DNA of 58,074 nucleotides, from NCBI GenBank assembly GCA_029244725.1, contig JAQWQJ010000128.1, forward strand, positions 1 through 58,074, read 5' to 3'. Below, one piece after another: positions 1-8,761 of the stretch. Source of the stretch: Paracoccaceae bacterium (GTDB lineage Bacteria > Pseudomonadota > Alphaproteobacteria > Rhodobacterales > Rhodobacteraceae). Numbering within the stretch: the first letter of the stretch is position 1; the number at the start of each line of letters is the position of its first letter. Under the pieces are notes generated by a model that was given only the letters and a program-made list of their open reading frames with translations, did no database searches and was not told the origin of the DNA. The position numbers and the translations under genes were made by a program.

Positions 1-1
1 T

Positions 2-175
2 AAAAATTTCGCAAAAGACGAAGCTGGCGCAGTATCAATCGACTGGGTTGTTCTAACAGCTGCAATCGTTGCAATGGGCGTTGCTGCTGGTTCAGCAGTT
101 CGCACCGAAGTAAGCACTCTGTCGACAGGCATCGCAACTAGTGCTGCTGTTACTAACGAGACTACTTCGTTCTAA
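2..175 (+). CDS. Small Flp/type IVb pilin-like protein, 5' truncated by window edge
   Basis: The frame is open from base 2 to a TAA at 173-175, giving 57 residues; the start lies before the window. The peptide has a short charged stretch ending DEAGA, then S-I-D-W and a hydrophobic run of about 20 residues, then a Thr/Ser/Ala-rich tail. A Glu a few residues before a single N-terminal membrane segment is the layout of Flp-type pilins, which are cut by a prepilin peptidase and assembled by the Tad machinery. The next gene (378-572) is a clear paralogue with the same DE-GA-SIDWVV core, and a cpaB remnant follows. A strong terminator at 215-243 ends this unit. Assignment as a pilin is by pattern; it could be a pilin-like protein of unknown role. 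Confidence 0.65.
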   Translation, partial: KNFAKDEAGAVSIDWVVLTAAIVAMGVAAGSAVRTEVSTLSTGIATSAAVTNETTSF

Positions 176-214
176 GAATTATGCTTCAGCGCTTAGCTGA
201 AACCGAATTCAATT

Positions 215-243
215 GGGCTGATCTTCGGATCAGCCCTTTTTTT
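215..243 (+). terminator. Rho-independent terminator after first pilin-like gene
   Basis: A perfect 9-bp stem (215-223 with 228-236) closes a TTCG loop and is followed by seven T. It lies 40 bases after the stop of the first pilin-like gene, so the second pilin-like gene probably needs its own promoter. Confidence 0.9.
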
Positions 244-377
244 ATGACGAAAAATATTATCAATTCGAAATAAAATACCAATCTCGTCATGATTTTGTCC
301 CATTTGCACAACATACAGAGGCGCACCTCAAATATCAGAGGCGTACTCTAATTTTTGCAAGAGTGAGGCATTGACCA

Positions 378-572
378 ATGCGTGAGATGATTCAAAAAGC
401 CATCCTGGATGAAGACGGCGCTGTATCAATTGACTGGGTGGTCATAACGGCTGCGGTCGTTGGAATAAGCGTTGCTACAGGGGCGGTTGTTCGGCCGACG
501 ATCTCAAAGCATGCACAGAGTATCGGCCCTATCGCTGACCAGGTTTCAAACTCAACAAGCTTTGGTCAATAA
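378..572 (+). CDS. Small Flp/type IVb pilin-like protein, second copy
   Basis: This 64-residue protein begins with a short amphipathic segment, then DEDGA, S-I-D-W and one hydrophobic segment (about residues 19-38), followed by a polar tail. It is a diverged paralogue of the gene ending at 175; both share the D-E-x-GAVSIDWVV core. Class III prepilins of Tad systems have this small size and an acidic residue just ahead of the hydrophobic helix. A purine-rich GTGAGG about nine bases before the ATG serves as ribosome site. The cpaB remnant downstream supports a Tad context. The protein could instead be a minor pilin or a free membrane peptide; nothing here shows which. Confidence 0.65.
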   Translation: MREMIQKAILDEDGAVSIDWVVITAAVVGISVATGAVVRPTISKHAQSIGPIADQVSNSTSFGQ

Positions 573-743
573 CGTGATCGATACCCAGTAATGGCCAGTG
601 TATACGCGCATTATTGCAATATAATGATAGTATTTTTCGCAACATTGCCCAAGATCGCGCGTGGTTTAGCCACAATTAGACGTCAGTGTAACGAGTAACT
701 CGACGGGTGTATTCCGTCATTTATGTGGGGAAAGGAAGCAAGA

Positions 744-1613
744 ATGCGACTCGTATTCGGACTTGTATTGGTTCTAGGTCTTGGATTGGCCGGTGTGGCT
801 GTTTATATGGCCCGCAATTACATTACAGCCTATCAATATGCCCTTGATGCAGAGCGTGAAAACAGCGCACGAGTCATTGAAACTACGAAAATTTACGTGG
901 CTGCAAACAAACTCAAATATGGTCAAATTCTTACGGAAGAAGACGTTGAGCTTGTAATCTTTCCAACTGAATCGCTTCCGGATGGGGTTTTCACCGATCT
1001 TGCAATTCTTTTCCCGGAAGACGGCGAAAATTCTAAGAATACACGCCGCATTATTCTACGTGCTATCGAGCCACGTGAACCGCTGCTTTCTGTGAAAATG
1101 ACCAACCCAGGTCAATCAGGCGGAATTACAACTCAGCTTGAAGCTGGCATGCGTGCATTTGCCATTCGTGTTGATGTAACTTCGGGGGTTTCCGGATTTC
1201 TTCGCCCTGACGATCGTGTAGACGTATATTGGACGGGTCGGACACGAGATGGCGCCGGACAATTTATCGAAGTGACAAAATTGATCAGCTCAAACATCCG
1301 CTTGATTGCCATTGATCAGATTGCCGATAGCGGCTCGTCTTAGACCAAGATTGCCCGGACCGTTACGGTCACAGCGTCTCCGACAGAAGTTGCACGATTG
1401 GCGCAAGGGCAATCAACTGGGCGTCTTTCGCTTTCACTTGTCGGCGCGACTGATACGACGATGGCTTCTGCAGTCGAAGTTGATCAACACTCTCTCTTAG
1501 GCATCCAAGTCGCTGAGCAGGTGGCAGTGCAAGTGGTTGAGGAAAAGGTGTGTACCATTCGAACCCGAAAAGGGGCCGAGGTGGTCGAAATTCCGATCCC
1601 CTGCCGAGACTAA
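744..1613 (+). pseudogene. cpaB: cpaB, Flp pilus assembly protein, interrupted by in-frame TAG
   Basis: The intact family member is an inner-membrane/periplasmic Tad pilus assembly factor with an N-terminal membrane anchor and a SAF-like domain. The anchor (about residues 2-22 from the ATG at 744), the YVAANKLKYGQILT segment and the SGVSGFLRPDDRVDVYWT segment are all present. Codon 200 (1341-1343) is TAG. The same frame then continues without a stop to 1613 and encodes the expected C-terminal part, with IARTVTV and ARLAQGQSTGRLSLSLVG. The total of about 289 codons suits the family. The ATG at 744 is preferred over 723 because GGAAAGGA sits seven bases before it. The gene is either a recent nonsense pseudogene or holds a sequencing error; suppression of TAG is possible but unsupported. 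No other tad gene follows in this window. Confidence 0.85.
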
Positions 1614-1623
1614 ACAATTACCA

Positions 1624-1651
1624 ACAACCCGTCTCAATGGCGGGTTGTTTT
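1624..1651 (+). terminator. Probable terminator after cpaB
   Basis: An 8-bp stem (1624-1631 with 1641-1648) is followed by a short T-run broken by GC. It lies 11 bases after the cpaB stop. The weak T-tract lowers certainty. Confidence 0.6.
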
Positions 1652-1695
1652 GCTTTCAAAGACGCTAAACGTGACATTCTATCAGCCTTAATCTC

Positions 1696-1818
1696 ATGAT
1701 GATCCGTGCAAAGAAATCTGGCACGCCTCCGGATTCTGCTAAGGCGGATAAGCACGCATATTTGCTTAACGGTTTGGCGATAATCGTCGTTGCGCTGGCT
1801 GTGGTTCTGTTTCGTTAA
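1696..1818 (+). CDS. Candidate 40-residue single-span membrane peptide
   Basis: Two in-frame ATGs (1696, 1699) open a 40-codon frame. The N-terminal half is polar and basic and the C-terminal half (about residues 23-39) is a hydrophobic segment ending F-R. This inside-positive, tail-anchored layout is common among small bacterial membrane proteins. The frame overlaps the 3' end of the convergent nadK by four bases and has no strong ribosome site, so coding is uncertain. I recognise no family. Confidence 0.35.
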   Translation: MMIRAKKSGTPPDSAKADKHAYLLNGLAIIVVALAVVLFR

Positions 1819-2576
1819 ACGAATTGCTCTCGGATCAAGCGTTCTTCCAACCCGTGGCCCGGGTCAAACAGGATTCTGTGACTAACGGATGGGTCCGAGT
1901 GAATTTCAACCGATTCAACATTCAAAACCGAGCGTGAGTCTGCATCAGCCATTACAGGGCGTTTTTCGGCGTCCAGAACGTTAAAACGCACTTTGGCCGA
2001 GCTAGGTAGCAACGCGCCACGCCAGCGGCGGGGTCTGAACGCCGACATGGCTGTTAGGGCCAAAACGTCAGATCCGATAGGCAATATCGGTCCGTGGGCC
2101 GAATAGTTATAAGCGGTTGATCCTGCGGGCGTGGCCAGAAGTGCTCCGTCGCAGACCAGCTCGTCCATGCGGCGTTTTCCGTCAACCACGATTTCCAACT
2201 TGGCTGCCTGTGGACCGGCGCGAAGAAGGGACACTTCGTTTATAGCCAGCGCCTTATGGATAGATCCGTCAACGCACGTCGCCGTCATCGAAAGGGGATG
2301 AATAACCGCTTCTTCTGCCTCAAGCAGACGTTCAGACAAGTTCTCAATCGAAAACTCATTCATTAAAAAGCCAACAGTTCCGCGGTTCATTCCATAGACC
2401 GGTGCGATCAAATCTTGTGTCGCATGCAGGGTCGTCAGCATGAAACCATCGCCCCCCAGTGCTACGATTACATCGGCGTCGGCCATCTCAACATTATCAT
2501 GCGCGTCTTCTAGCGCCCGTAAACCCTGCTGGGCAATCGGGGCGTCACTTGCGAGGAATGCGATCTTCTGGCCCAT
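1815..2576 (-). CDS. nadK: NAD kinase
   Basis: The 253-residue protein phosphorylates NAD to NADP in the cytosol using ATP or polyphosphate. The diagnostic GGDG motif is at residues 41-44, with the catalytic Asp at 43. The second conserved motif, NE followed by VSLLR (about 113-119), and the glycine-rich CDGALLATPAGSTAY segment (about 142-156) are intact. Length is at the short end of the family, as is usual in Alphaproteobacteria. The gene stands alone, divergent from glyA, with about 160 bases between the two starts. The start is the ATG next to an ACAGG-type purine site. Confidence 0.95.
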   Translation of the reverse strand: MGQKIAFLASDAPIAQQGLRALEDAHDNVEMADADVIVALGGDGFMLTTLHATQDLIAPVYGMNRGTVGFLMNEFSIENLSERLLEAEEAVIHPLSMTATCVDGSIHKALAINEVSLLRAGPQAAKLEIVVDGKRRMDELVCDGALLATPAGSTAYNYSAHGPILPIGSDVLALTAMSAFRPRRWRGALLPSSAKVRFNVLDAEKRPVMADADSRSVLNVESVEIHSDPSVSHRILFDPGHGLEERLIREQFV

Positions 2577-2691
2577 GCCTGTTTCCCGTTGCTACCGCGT
2601 ATTTCCGAAAGAAACATAAAGTTCCTTCAATGACCAGCATTGCCGCGACACAAGGTCTAAATGCCGCTTTTCATGCTTGCACGCCTAAGTG

Positions 2692-2705
2692 TTTCCTATA
2701 GGAAA
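2692..2705. promoter_or_regulatory. Palindromic operator-like site upstream of glyA
   Basis: TTTCCTATAGGAAA is a perfect 14-bp palindrome lying 34 bases before the glyA start. Two sites of the same TTTCC-N4-GGAAA form occur upstream of aapJ (25509-25522 and 25551-25564). Its position so close to the glyA start suggests that it overlaps the promoter core, as a repressor site would. The regulator is unknown. Confidence 0.5.
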
Positions 2706-2739
2706 TCCGCGAACGCAACATTATTACCCGGAGTCTCTC

Positions 2740-4023
2740 ATGTCCGATAACGGTTTTTTCACTGAATCCCTCGCATCTCGCGACCCCGAACTATTTGGCT
2801 CGATCACTGGCGAGCTTGGCCGCCAGCGAGACGAAATCGAACTGATCGCCTCCGAAAACATTGTGTCCGCTGCCGTAATGGAGGCCCAGGGCTCGGTCAT
2901 GACCAACAAATACGCCGAGGGCTATGCCGGTCGTCGTTATTACGGTGGTTGCCAATTCGTGGACGTAGCAGAAAATCTTGCCATCGACCGCGCCAAACAA
3001 CTTTTTGGGTGTGACTTCGCAAACGTCCAGCCGAACTCGGGCTCGCAGGCAAACCAAGGTGTGTTTCAGGCGCTTCTTCAGCCAGGTGATACGATCCTTG
3101 GCATGTCTCTGGACGCGGGCGGTCACCTGACTCACGGCGCTAAACCGAACCAATCGGGCAAATGGTTCAACGCGGTTCAATACGGTGTTCGCCAGCAGGA
3201 CAGCCGGATCGACTATGACCAGGTTCAGGCGCTTGCAACCGAGCATCAGCCGAAAATGTTGATCGCTGGTGGCTCGGCTATCCCTCGTCAAATCGACTTC
3301 GCCAAAATGCGTGAGATCGCGGATAGTGTTGGTGCTTACCTGATGGTCGACATGGCGCACTTCGCTGGCCTTGTGGCAGCCGGCGAGCATCCGTCGCCGT
3401 TCCCTTATGCTGACGTTGCGACCACAACGACACACAAAACCCTACGCGGCCCCCGTGGAGGCATGATCGTCACCAACGACGAAGCCATAGCGAAGAAAGT
3501 GAACTCTGCAATCTTCCCGGGCATTCAAGGCGGACCTTTGATGCACGTGATCGCCGCCAAAGCGGTTGCCTTTGGCGAGGCCCTGCGCCCAGAATTCAAA
3601 GACTACATCAAGAACGTCCGCACAAACGCTGTCGCGCTCGCGGATCAGTTGATGAAGGGTGGTCTAGACATCGTAACGGGCGGCACAGACACGCACGTCA
3701 TGCTCGTTGACCTGCGTCCAAAGGGTGTGAAGGGCAACGCGACCGAAAAGGCGCTTGGACGCGCGCACATCACAACCAACAAAAATGGCATTCCGTTCGA
3801 CCCTGAAAAGCCGATGGTCACTTCGGGCATTCGTCTAGGAACACCTGCCGGCACGACCCGTGGCTTCGGCGAAGCTGAATTCCGTCAGATTGCCGATTGG
3901 ATCGTTGAGGTTGTTGAAGGTCTTGCCGCAAATGGCGAGGACGGCAACGCTGACGTTGAGAACAAGGTAAAGGCTGAGGTTGCCACGCTTTGCGCACGCT
4001 TCCCGATGTACCCAAACCTCTGA
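2740..4023 (+). CDS. glyA: Serine hydroxymethyltransferase
   Basis: This 427-residue PLP enzyme interconverts serine plus tetrahydrofolate and glycine plus 5,10-methylene-tetrahydrofolate, the main source of one-carbon units. The PLP-binding Lys is at about residue 233 within [13 protein letters not shown]. The IELIASEN and [14 protein letters not shown] segments near the N-terminus and [11 protein letters not shown] (about 203-213) are intact. The ATG at 2740 is preceded by GGAG at a spacing of seven. A longer in-frame extension starting upstream is not conserved in the family. The gene is followed by a strong terminator at 4044-4076, so it is monocistronic. A TTTCC-N4-GGAAA palindrome lies just upstream and hints at control shared with the amino-acid transporter aapJ. 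Confidence 0.98.
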   Translation: MSDNGFFTESLASRDPELFGSITGELGRQRDEIELIASENIVSAAVMEAQGSVMTNKYAEGYAGRRYYGGCQFVDVAENLAIDRAKQLFGCDFANVQPNSGSQANQGVFQALLQPGDTILGMSLDAGGHLTHGAKPNQSGKWFNAVQYGVRQQDSRIDYDQVQALATEHQPKMLIAGGSAIPRQIDFAKMREIADSVGAYLMVDMAHFAGLVAAGEHPSPFPYADVATTTTHKTLRGPRGGMIVTNDEAIAKKVNSAIFPGIQGGPLMHVIAAKAVAFGEALRPEFKDYIKNVRTNAVALADQLMKGGLDIVTGGTDTHVMLVDLRPKGVKGNATEKALGRAHITTNKNGIPFDPEKPMVTSGIRLGTPAGTTRGFGEAEFRQIADWIVEVVEGLAANGEDGNADVENKVKAEVATLCARFPMYPNL

Positions 4024-4043
4024 TTTCATAATATAATTAGTTG

Positions 4044-4076
4044 GAAAGCCCCGGTTCTTGCCGGGGCTTTCTTTTT
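4044..4076 (+). terminator. Rho-independent terminator of glyA
   Basis: An 11-bp perfect stem (4044-4054 with 4061-4071), a six-base loop and five T follow the glyA stop by about 20 bases. Confidence 0.93.
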
Positions 4077-4113
4077 GCCATAGGCCTAGCCAAAATGGGC
4101 CGGGGGAATTTAT

Positions 4114-4875
4114 ATGCTGAATTTTGTTGAGAATGGCACTCAAAGTGACAAAAAATCCCTTCTTATTGCGCACGGCTTGTTTGGCTCGGCGCGCAACTGG
4201 GGTGTAATTGCAAAGCGCCTGTCCGAGGATCGCCATATTGTAACCGTCGACATGCGCAACCATGGGGAAAGCCTGTGGCACGACAGTCATACTTACGACG
4301 ATCTTGCAGGTGATCTGGCTGAAATCATTGGGAACTTTGGCGGCAATATGGACGTGCTAGGCCATTCCATGGGCGGAAAGGCCGGCATGGTATTGGCATT
4401 GACACAGCCCGAACTGGTGAACCGCCTTTTGGTTGCCGATATTGCCCCTATCGCCTACGCACACACCCAAAGCCCCTTGATTGATGCCATGAAGTCATTG
4501 GATCTATCGAAAGTCGAGAAGCGTTCGGATGCCGACAAATTGCTTGCCGAACTGATACCCGAAACATCTGTACGGGCGTTTTTGATCCAGTCTTTGGACG
4601 TAAAAGCGGGCCGCTGGCGGCTAAACCACAAAGCGTTGGCCGCAAATATGGATCAAATAATCGGCTTTCCTGAGCGGATGACGGGCCTTTACGAAGGTCC
4701 AACTTTGTTCTTATCTGGCGGGGCTTCTGACTACGTGCTTCCAGAGCATAGACCCGAGATCAAGCGTCTGTTTGCAAACCCTTATTTTGCCAAAATCCCC
4801 GACGTAGGGCATTGGCTTCATGCCGAGAAACCACGCGAATTCGAAGCTTCGATCCGCGCATTCTTTGACGCCTAG
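4114..4875 (+). CDS. Alpha/beta-fold hydrolase, YbfF-type esterase
   Basis: The 253-residue protein has the alpha/beta-hydrolase layout: an HG oxyanion motif at residues 20-21, the nucleophile elbow GHSMGG at 83-88 (Ser85), and a C-terminal GHWLHAEKP segment with the catalytic His at about 233. The GLFGSARNWG and VDMRNHGES segments match the YbfF-like esterase group, which acts on short acyl esters in the cytosol; the real substrate is unknown. No signal peptide is visible. It lies alone between the glyA terminator and the convergent phnA gene. The ATG at 4114 has a modest GGGGG site ten bases upstream. Confidence 0.88.
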   Translation: MLNFVENGTQSDKKSLLIAHGLFGSARNWGVIAKRLSEDRHIVTVDMRNHGESLWHDSHTYDDLAGDLAEIIGNFGGNMDVLGHSMGGKAGMVLALTQPELVNRLLVADIAPIAYAHTQSPLIDAMKSLDLSKVEKRSDADKLLAELIPETSVRAFLIQSLDVKAGRWRLNHKALAANMDQIIGFPERMTGLYEGPTLFLSGGASDYVLPEHRPEIKRLFANPYFAKIPDVGHWLHAEKPREFEASIRAFFDA

Positions 4876-4907
4876 TCCACGTCCGGCGTTTTCATCCGGT
4901 CCATAGT

Positions 4908-5423
4908 TTACTTCTTCTTCACAAACTCGGTCAGGATCTCGATGCGTTGGCCCTCAACTCGGCCTTCTATGTGACCTGCGTTGTCAGCGACCAGGGAAAT
5001 TCCACGGACAGCGGTGCCGCGTTTGGCTGTGAAGCCTGCGCCTTTGACCGGAAGATCTTTGATCAGAACAACGGTGTCGCCTGCGCTTAGTGTCGCCCCG
5101 TTACTGTCTTTGTGGACCAGTTTCAGCGCCTCGTTTTCGACCCACGCCTGTAGGTCTTCGTCGAGATACAATTGATCCAGCAGATCGCGCGCCCAGTCTG
5201 TGGATTGCGACAGGCGGTTCAACATACGTGCCGCGAGGACTTGGGTGGCCGCATCCTCGGACCACATGGACGAAGCGAGGCCGCGCCAATGGTTGGCTTC
5301 AGGCTCGCCGTCGATTTCGTTGGCGCAGATGGCGCAGATGCCAACCGACGCATCCGCTGGGCCGCCTGTGACAGAGAAATCCGAGAGATCAGCGTTAGCC
5401 GCGCAAAGGGGGCAGTCGGCCAT
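4908..5423 (-). CDS. phnA: PhnA/YjdM domain protein
   Basis: The 171-residue protein has an N-terminal zinc-ribbon-like pair (C4-x2-C7 and C30-x2-C33) and a C-terminal PhnA domain of about 65 residues that starts near DSNGATLSAGDTV and ends in VKKK. Despite its historical name, the family has no proven role in phosphonate use, and I see no phosphonate genes nearby. Its ATG overlaps the lepA stop in a TGATG arrangement, so it is probably translated by coupling from the lepA message. It ends facing the esterase gene. The molecular function is unknown. Confidence 0.88.
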   Translation of the reverse strand: MADCPLCAANADLSDFSVTGGPADASVGICAICANEIDGEPEANHWRGLASSMWSEDAATQVLAARMLNRLSQSTDWARDLLDQLYLDEDLQAWVENEALKLVHKDSNGATLSAGDTVVLIKDLPVKGAGFTAKRGTAVRGISLVADNAGHIEGRVEGQRIEILTEFVKKK

Positions 5424-7222
5424 CAGTCGTCCATCTTCAGCGCAGAAATAAACGCCTCTTGCGGAATATCGACCTTACCGAACTGGCGCATCTTCTTCTT
5501 ACCAGCTTTTTGTTTATCGAGCAGTTTGCGTTTACGCGTCGCGTCGCCGCCATAGCATTTAGCGGTCACGTCCTTGCGCATCGCCGAAAGCGTTTCGCGC
5601 GCAATAACTTTGCCGCCAATGGCCGCTTGGATAGGGATCTTGAACATGTGGCGCGGGATCAGGTCTTTCAGTTTTTCGACCATCGCACGGCCCCGCATTT
5701 CGGCGCGGGCACGGTGGACCATAGTGGAAAGCGCATCCACCGGTTCGTCGTTTACAAGGATCGACATTTTGACCAGCTGATCCTCGGAATAGCCGATCAT
5801 TTGATAATCGAAAGACGCATAGCCTTTGGTAACGCTTTTGAGCCTATCGTAGAAATCGAACACAACTTCATTGAGAGGAAGGTCATAGACAACCATCGCG
5901 CGGGAACCCGCATAGGTCAGGTCAATCTGAACGCCACGACGATCTTGGCACAGCTTTAACACATCGCCGAGATATTCGTCAGGAACCATGATCGTGGCTT
6001 TGATGCGCGGCTCTTCTAGGTGATCAACTTTGGACAGATCGGGCATGTCGGCCGGATTGTGCAGTTCGAACATTTCGCCGTCGCGCATGTAGATATGATA
6101 GATCACGGACGGGGCCGTTGTGATCAACTCAATCCCATATTCCCGTTCAAGCCGGTCGCGGATCACTTCAAGATGAAGAAGACCTAAGAAACCACAACGA
6201 AAGCCAAAACCCAGCGCGGCAGAGGTTTCCATTTCGTAGCTGAATGACGCGTCGTTCAGCGCGAGTTTTTCGATGGCCTCTCGAAGGTCTTCGAACTCAG
6301 CTGAGTCCACTGGAAATAGTCCACAAAACACAACCGGTTGCGCAGGTTTAAATCCTGGTAATGCGACCTCACAACCCTTTTTGTCATGGGTGATGGTATC
6401 ACCAACGCGCGTATCTCGTACTTGTTTGATGCTTGCCGTTAGAACGCCGATTTCGCCTGGGCCAAGTTCTGCAATATTTTGCATCTCGGGCTTTAGAACG
6501 GCAAGGCGATCGACGGGGTAAACAGCGTTCGTCTGCATCATCTTGATGCGTTCGCCCTTTTTGATGACGCCGTCGATGACACGGATCATAACGACGACAC
6601 CAAGGTAAGCGTCATACCAGCTGTCGACCAGCATAGCCTTTAGTGGTGCATCGCGGTCGCCCTTCGGGGCAGGCAGGCGTGCTACAATTGCTTCCAGAAC
6701 GTCGGGAATGCCAACCCCCGTTTTAGCTGAAATTTCAACGGCGTCGCTAGCATCAATGCCAATAACGTCTTCAATTTGCTCGGCCACGCGCTCGGGCTCA
6801 GAGGCTGGAAGGTCGATTTTGTTCAGAACTGGAACAATGTCGTGGTCAGCATCGATGGCCTGGTACACGTTGGCTAACGTCTGAGCCTCAACACCCTGTG
6901 TTGCATCAACAACCAACAAGGAGCCTTCGACCGCCTGCATCGAGCGGGAAACTTCATAGGCGAAATCGACGTGACCTGGGGTGTCAATAAGGTTGAGAAT
7001 ATAGGTTTCGCCATCCTTTGCAGGATACTCGATCCGGACCGAGTTCGCCTTGATGGTGATGCCACGTTCACGCTCAATATCCATGCTGTCGAGCATCTGA
7101 GCTTTCATGTCCCGCTCAGCCACTGTGCCGGTCAATTGGATAAGCCGGTCAGCGAGCGTCGACTTGCCGTGGTCGATGTGAGCAACGATGGAGAAATTGC
7201 GGATTTTGGATAGATCGGTCAT
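5423..7222 (-). CDS. lepA: Elongation factor 4 (ribosome back-translocase LepA)
   Basis: This 599-residue translational GTPase associates with the ribosome under stress and during assembly. G1 AHIDHGKST (about 14-22), the ERGITI switch, G3 DTPGH (80-84) and G4 NKID (134-137) are present. The LepA-specific C-terminal part, with [26 protein letters not shown] and a KKK-rich end, is complete. The ATG at 7222 begins [12 protein letters not shown], the usual start; an in-frame extension upstream is not conserved. The stop is fused to the phnA start (TGATG). Confidence 0.98.
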   Translation of the reverse strand: MTDLSKIRNFSIVAHIDHGKSTLADRLIQLTGTVAERDMKAQMLDSMDIERERGITIKANSVRIEYPAKDGETYILNLIDTPGHVDFAYEVSRSMQAVEGSLLVVDATQGVEAQTLANVYQAIDADHDIVPVLNKIDLPASEPERVAEQIEDVIGIDASDAVEISAKTGVGIPDVLEAIVARLPAPKGDRDAPLKAMLVDSWYDAYLGVVVMIRVIDGVIKKGERIKMMQTNAVYPVDRLAVLKPEMQNIAELGPGEIGVLTASIKQVRDTRVGDTITHDKKGCEVALPGFKPAQPVVFCGLFPVDSAEFEDLREAIEKLALNDASFSYEMETSAALGFGFRCGFLGLLHLEVIRDRLEREYGIELITTAPSVIYHIYMRDGEMFELHNPADMPDLSKVDHLEEPRIKATIMVPDEYLGDVLKLCQDRRGVQIDLTYAGSRAMVVYDLPLNEVVFDFYDRLKSVTKGYASFDYQMIGYSEDQLVKMSILVNDEPVDALSTMVHRARAEMRGRAMVEKLKDLIPRHMFKIPIQAAIGGKVIARETLSAMRKDVTAKCYGGDATRKRKLLDKQKAGKKKMRQFGKVDIPQEAFISALKMDD

Positions 7223-7369
7223 GCGTGCGCGTATGCGCGGGAAATGCGGATTGGTCAAGCGGGGTTGTGGTTTTGATGGGCGGCTAAAAGGATTTCACGG
7301 ACATGGATTTTTCAGTTCTGTGATTTAACGTGGGTTGGAAACCGACCGTACGTTGGGTATCGATTTGGT

Positions 7370-8089
7370 ATGGTACGTTTAACCGTTTTGTTCTTTGTTT
7401 TCTTTGCCTCGCCCCTGCGTGCAGATGAGGCGTTGGTGGCTGTTGCGGCTAATTTCTTGAAGCCGGCGGAGGTTTTGGCCGAGGCATATGAAGCGGAAAG
7501 CGGGCATGAGATCACCCTCGCCAGTGGGTCGACCGGGCAGCATTATGCGCAAATCGTACACGGAGCGCCCTTTGATGTCTTTCTTGCAGCGGACACTGGA
7601 CGTCCTGAGTTGTTGGTTGAGGCAGGTTTGGCGGCCATGCAAACCACATACGCAGTAGGTCGACTAGCGTATTTCAGCGCTTCACCCGTTCAAGATCTCG
7701 ACTGGCTAGAAGCGTTGAGATCCGCTGATCTGATTGCGATCGCAAATCCTGACTTGGCCCCTTACGGGCGCGCCGCGCGTGAGGTTCTTGCGACTTTGGA
7801 TATCTGGGATGAAACCGTCACAGTGCAGGGTCAGAACGTTGGGCAGGCATTTGCATTGATCGCATCAGGCAGTGTTAGGGGCGGATTGGTTGCAGCGTCG
7901 ATGGCACGGCCGTTTGACGCTACTGTGATCCCATCCGAGTTACACTCAACTATCCAGCAGTCTGCGGCCCTATTGAAGCGCGGCAATGGCAATCTGGCCG
8001 CCGAGGGTTTTCTCGCTTATCTTGGATCGGAACCCGCTTTGAAAGTGATAGAAAGTTTTGGATATGACCGCCCGGATACGACTGAATGA
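7370..8089 (+). CDS. modA: Molybdate ABC transporter, periplasmic binding protein
   Basis: A signal peptide of about 18 residues precedes a mature domain that starts VAVAANFLKP. The ASGSTGQHYAQI and PFDVFLAADT segments are typical of ModA, which binds molybdate or tungstate by hydrogen bonds. Length (239) is normal. The ribosome site is weak. The gene is the first of modABC; its last codons overlap modB by four bases (ATGA), so the two are translationally coupled. An inverted repeat CGTAC...GTACG lies just before the ATG, but I see no recognisable ModE box or Moco riboswitch. Confidence 0.95.
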   Translation: MVRLTVLFFVFFASPLRADEALVAVAANFLKPAEVLAEAYEAESGHEITLASGSTGQHYAQIVHGAPFDVFLAADTGRPELLVEAGLAAMQTTYAVGRLAYFSASPVQDLDWLEALRSADLIAIANPDLAPYGRAAREVLATLDIWDETVTVQGQNVGQAFALIASGSVRGGLVAASMARPFDATVIPSELHSTIQQSAALLKRGNGNLAAEGFLAYLGSEPALKVIESFGYDRPDTTE

Positions 8090-8760
8090 GCGCTGAGTTA
8101 GCGCCTCTTTGGTTGAGCCTTCGGCTGGCCTTTTTCACGACGCTCGTGTTGCTGGCATTGGGGACACCTTTGGCGTGGTGGTTATCGATGACCCGGGCCA
8201 AAGTGAAGCCTGTGATCGAGGCCGTGACGGCGTTGCCATTGGTGTTGCCGCCCACGGTTCTAGGGTTTTACTTATTGATCTTGTTTTCGCCAAACAGCGC
8301 ACTGGGAGGGTTCTTTGTTAGTCTGACCGGCCACAGCCTGACTTTCAGTTTCACAGGGCTGGTGTTGGCTTCAGTCATATATTCTTTGCCGTTCATGGTG
8401 CAGCCCCTGCAATCCGCGTTTGAAAGCGTTGGGCGCGGCCCACTTGAGGCAGCAGCGTCACTGGGCGCATCGCCACTTGATCGATTTTTCTCGGTCGCTT
8501 CGCCATTGGCGTTACGGGGATACATTACCGGATTGGTGCTAAGTTTTGCGCATACATTGGGCGAGTTTGGCGTGGTCCTGATGGTCGGCGGTAATATCCC
8601 AGGTCGGACCAAGGTTATCTCAATAGCGATATACGAGAACGTCGAGACGCTTGACTATGCACAAGCCCATTGGCTGAGCGCGATCCTGATGGGCTTTTCT
8701 TTTGCAGTGCTTTTACTGGTGTTCACTGTCAATCGCCGTTTCCCAATAAGGGTGATTTGA
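8086..8760 (+). CDS. modB: Molybdate ABC transporter permease
   Basis: The 224-residue integral membrane protein has about five hydrophobic segments and the ABC permease EAA loop (EAAASLGASPLDRFFSVASP, about residues 120-140), which docks on the ATPase. The segment LPLVLPPTVLGFYLL is characteristic of ModB. It is coupled to modA by a four-base overlap, and modC begins one base after its stop. Confidence 0.96.
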   Translation: MSAELAPLWLSLRLAFFTTLVLLALGTPLAWWLSMTRAKVKPVIEAVTALPLVLPPTVLGFYLLILFSPNSALGGFFVSLTGHSLTFSFTGLVLASVIYSLPFMVQPLQSAFESVGRGPLEAAASLGASPLDRFFSVASPLALRGYITGLVLSFAHTLGEFGVVLMVGGNIPGRTKVISIAIYENVETLDYAQAHWLSAILMGFSFAVLLLVFTVNRRFPIRVI

Positions 8761-8761
8761 C

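Noticed and set aside
5090-5555. Plus-strand open frames opposite phnA and lepA
   Set aside because: Shadows of GC-rich genes on the other strand, which have clear family motifs.
7259-7369. Possible ModE box or Moco riboswitch before modABC
   Set aside because: Only a short CGTAC/GTACG repeat is visible; no match to the known box or riboswitch core.
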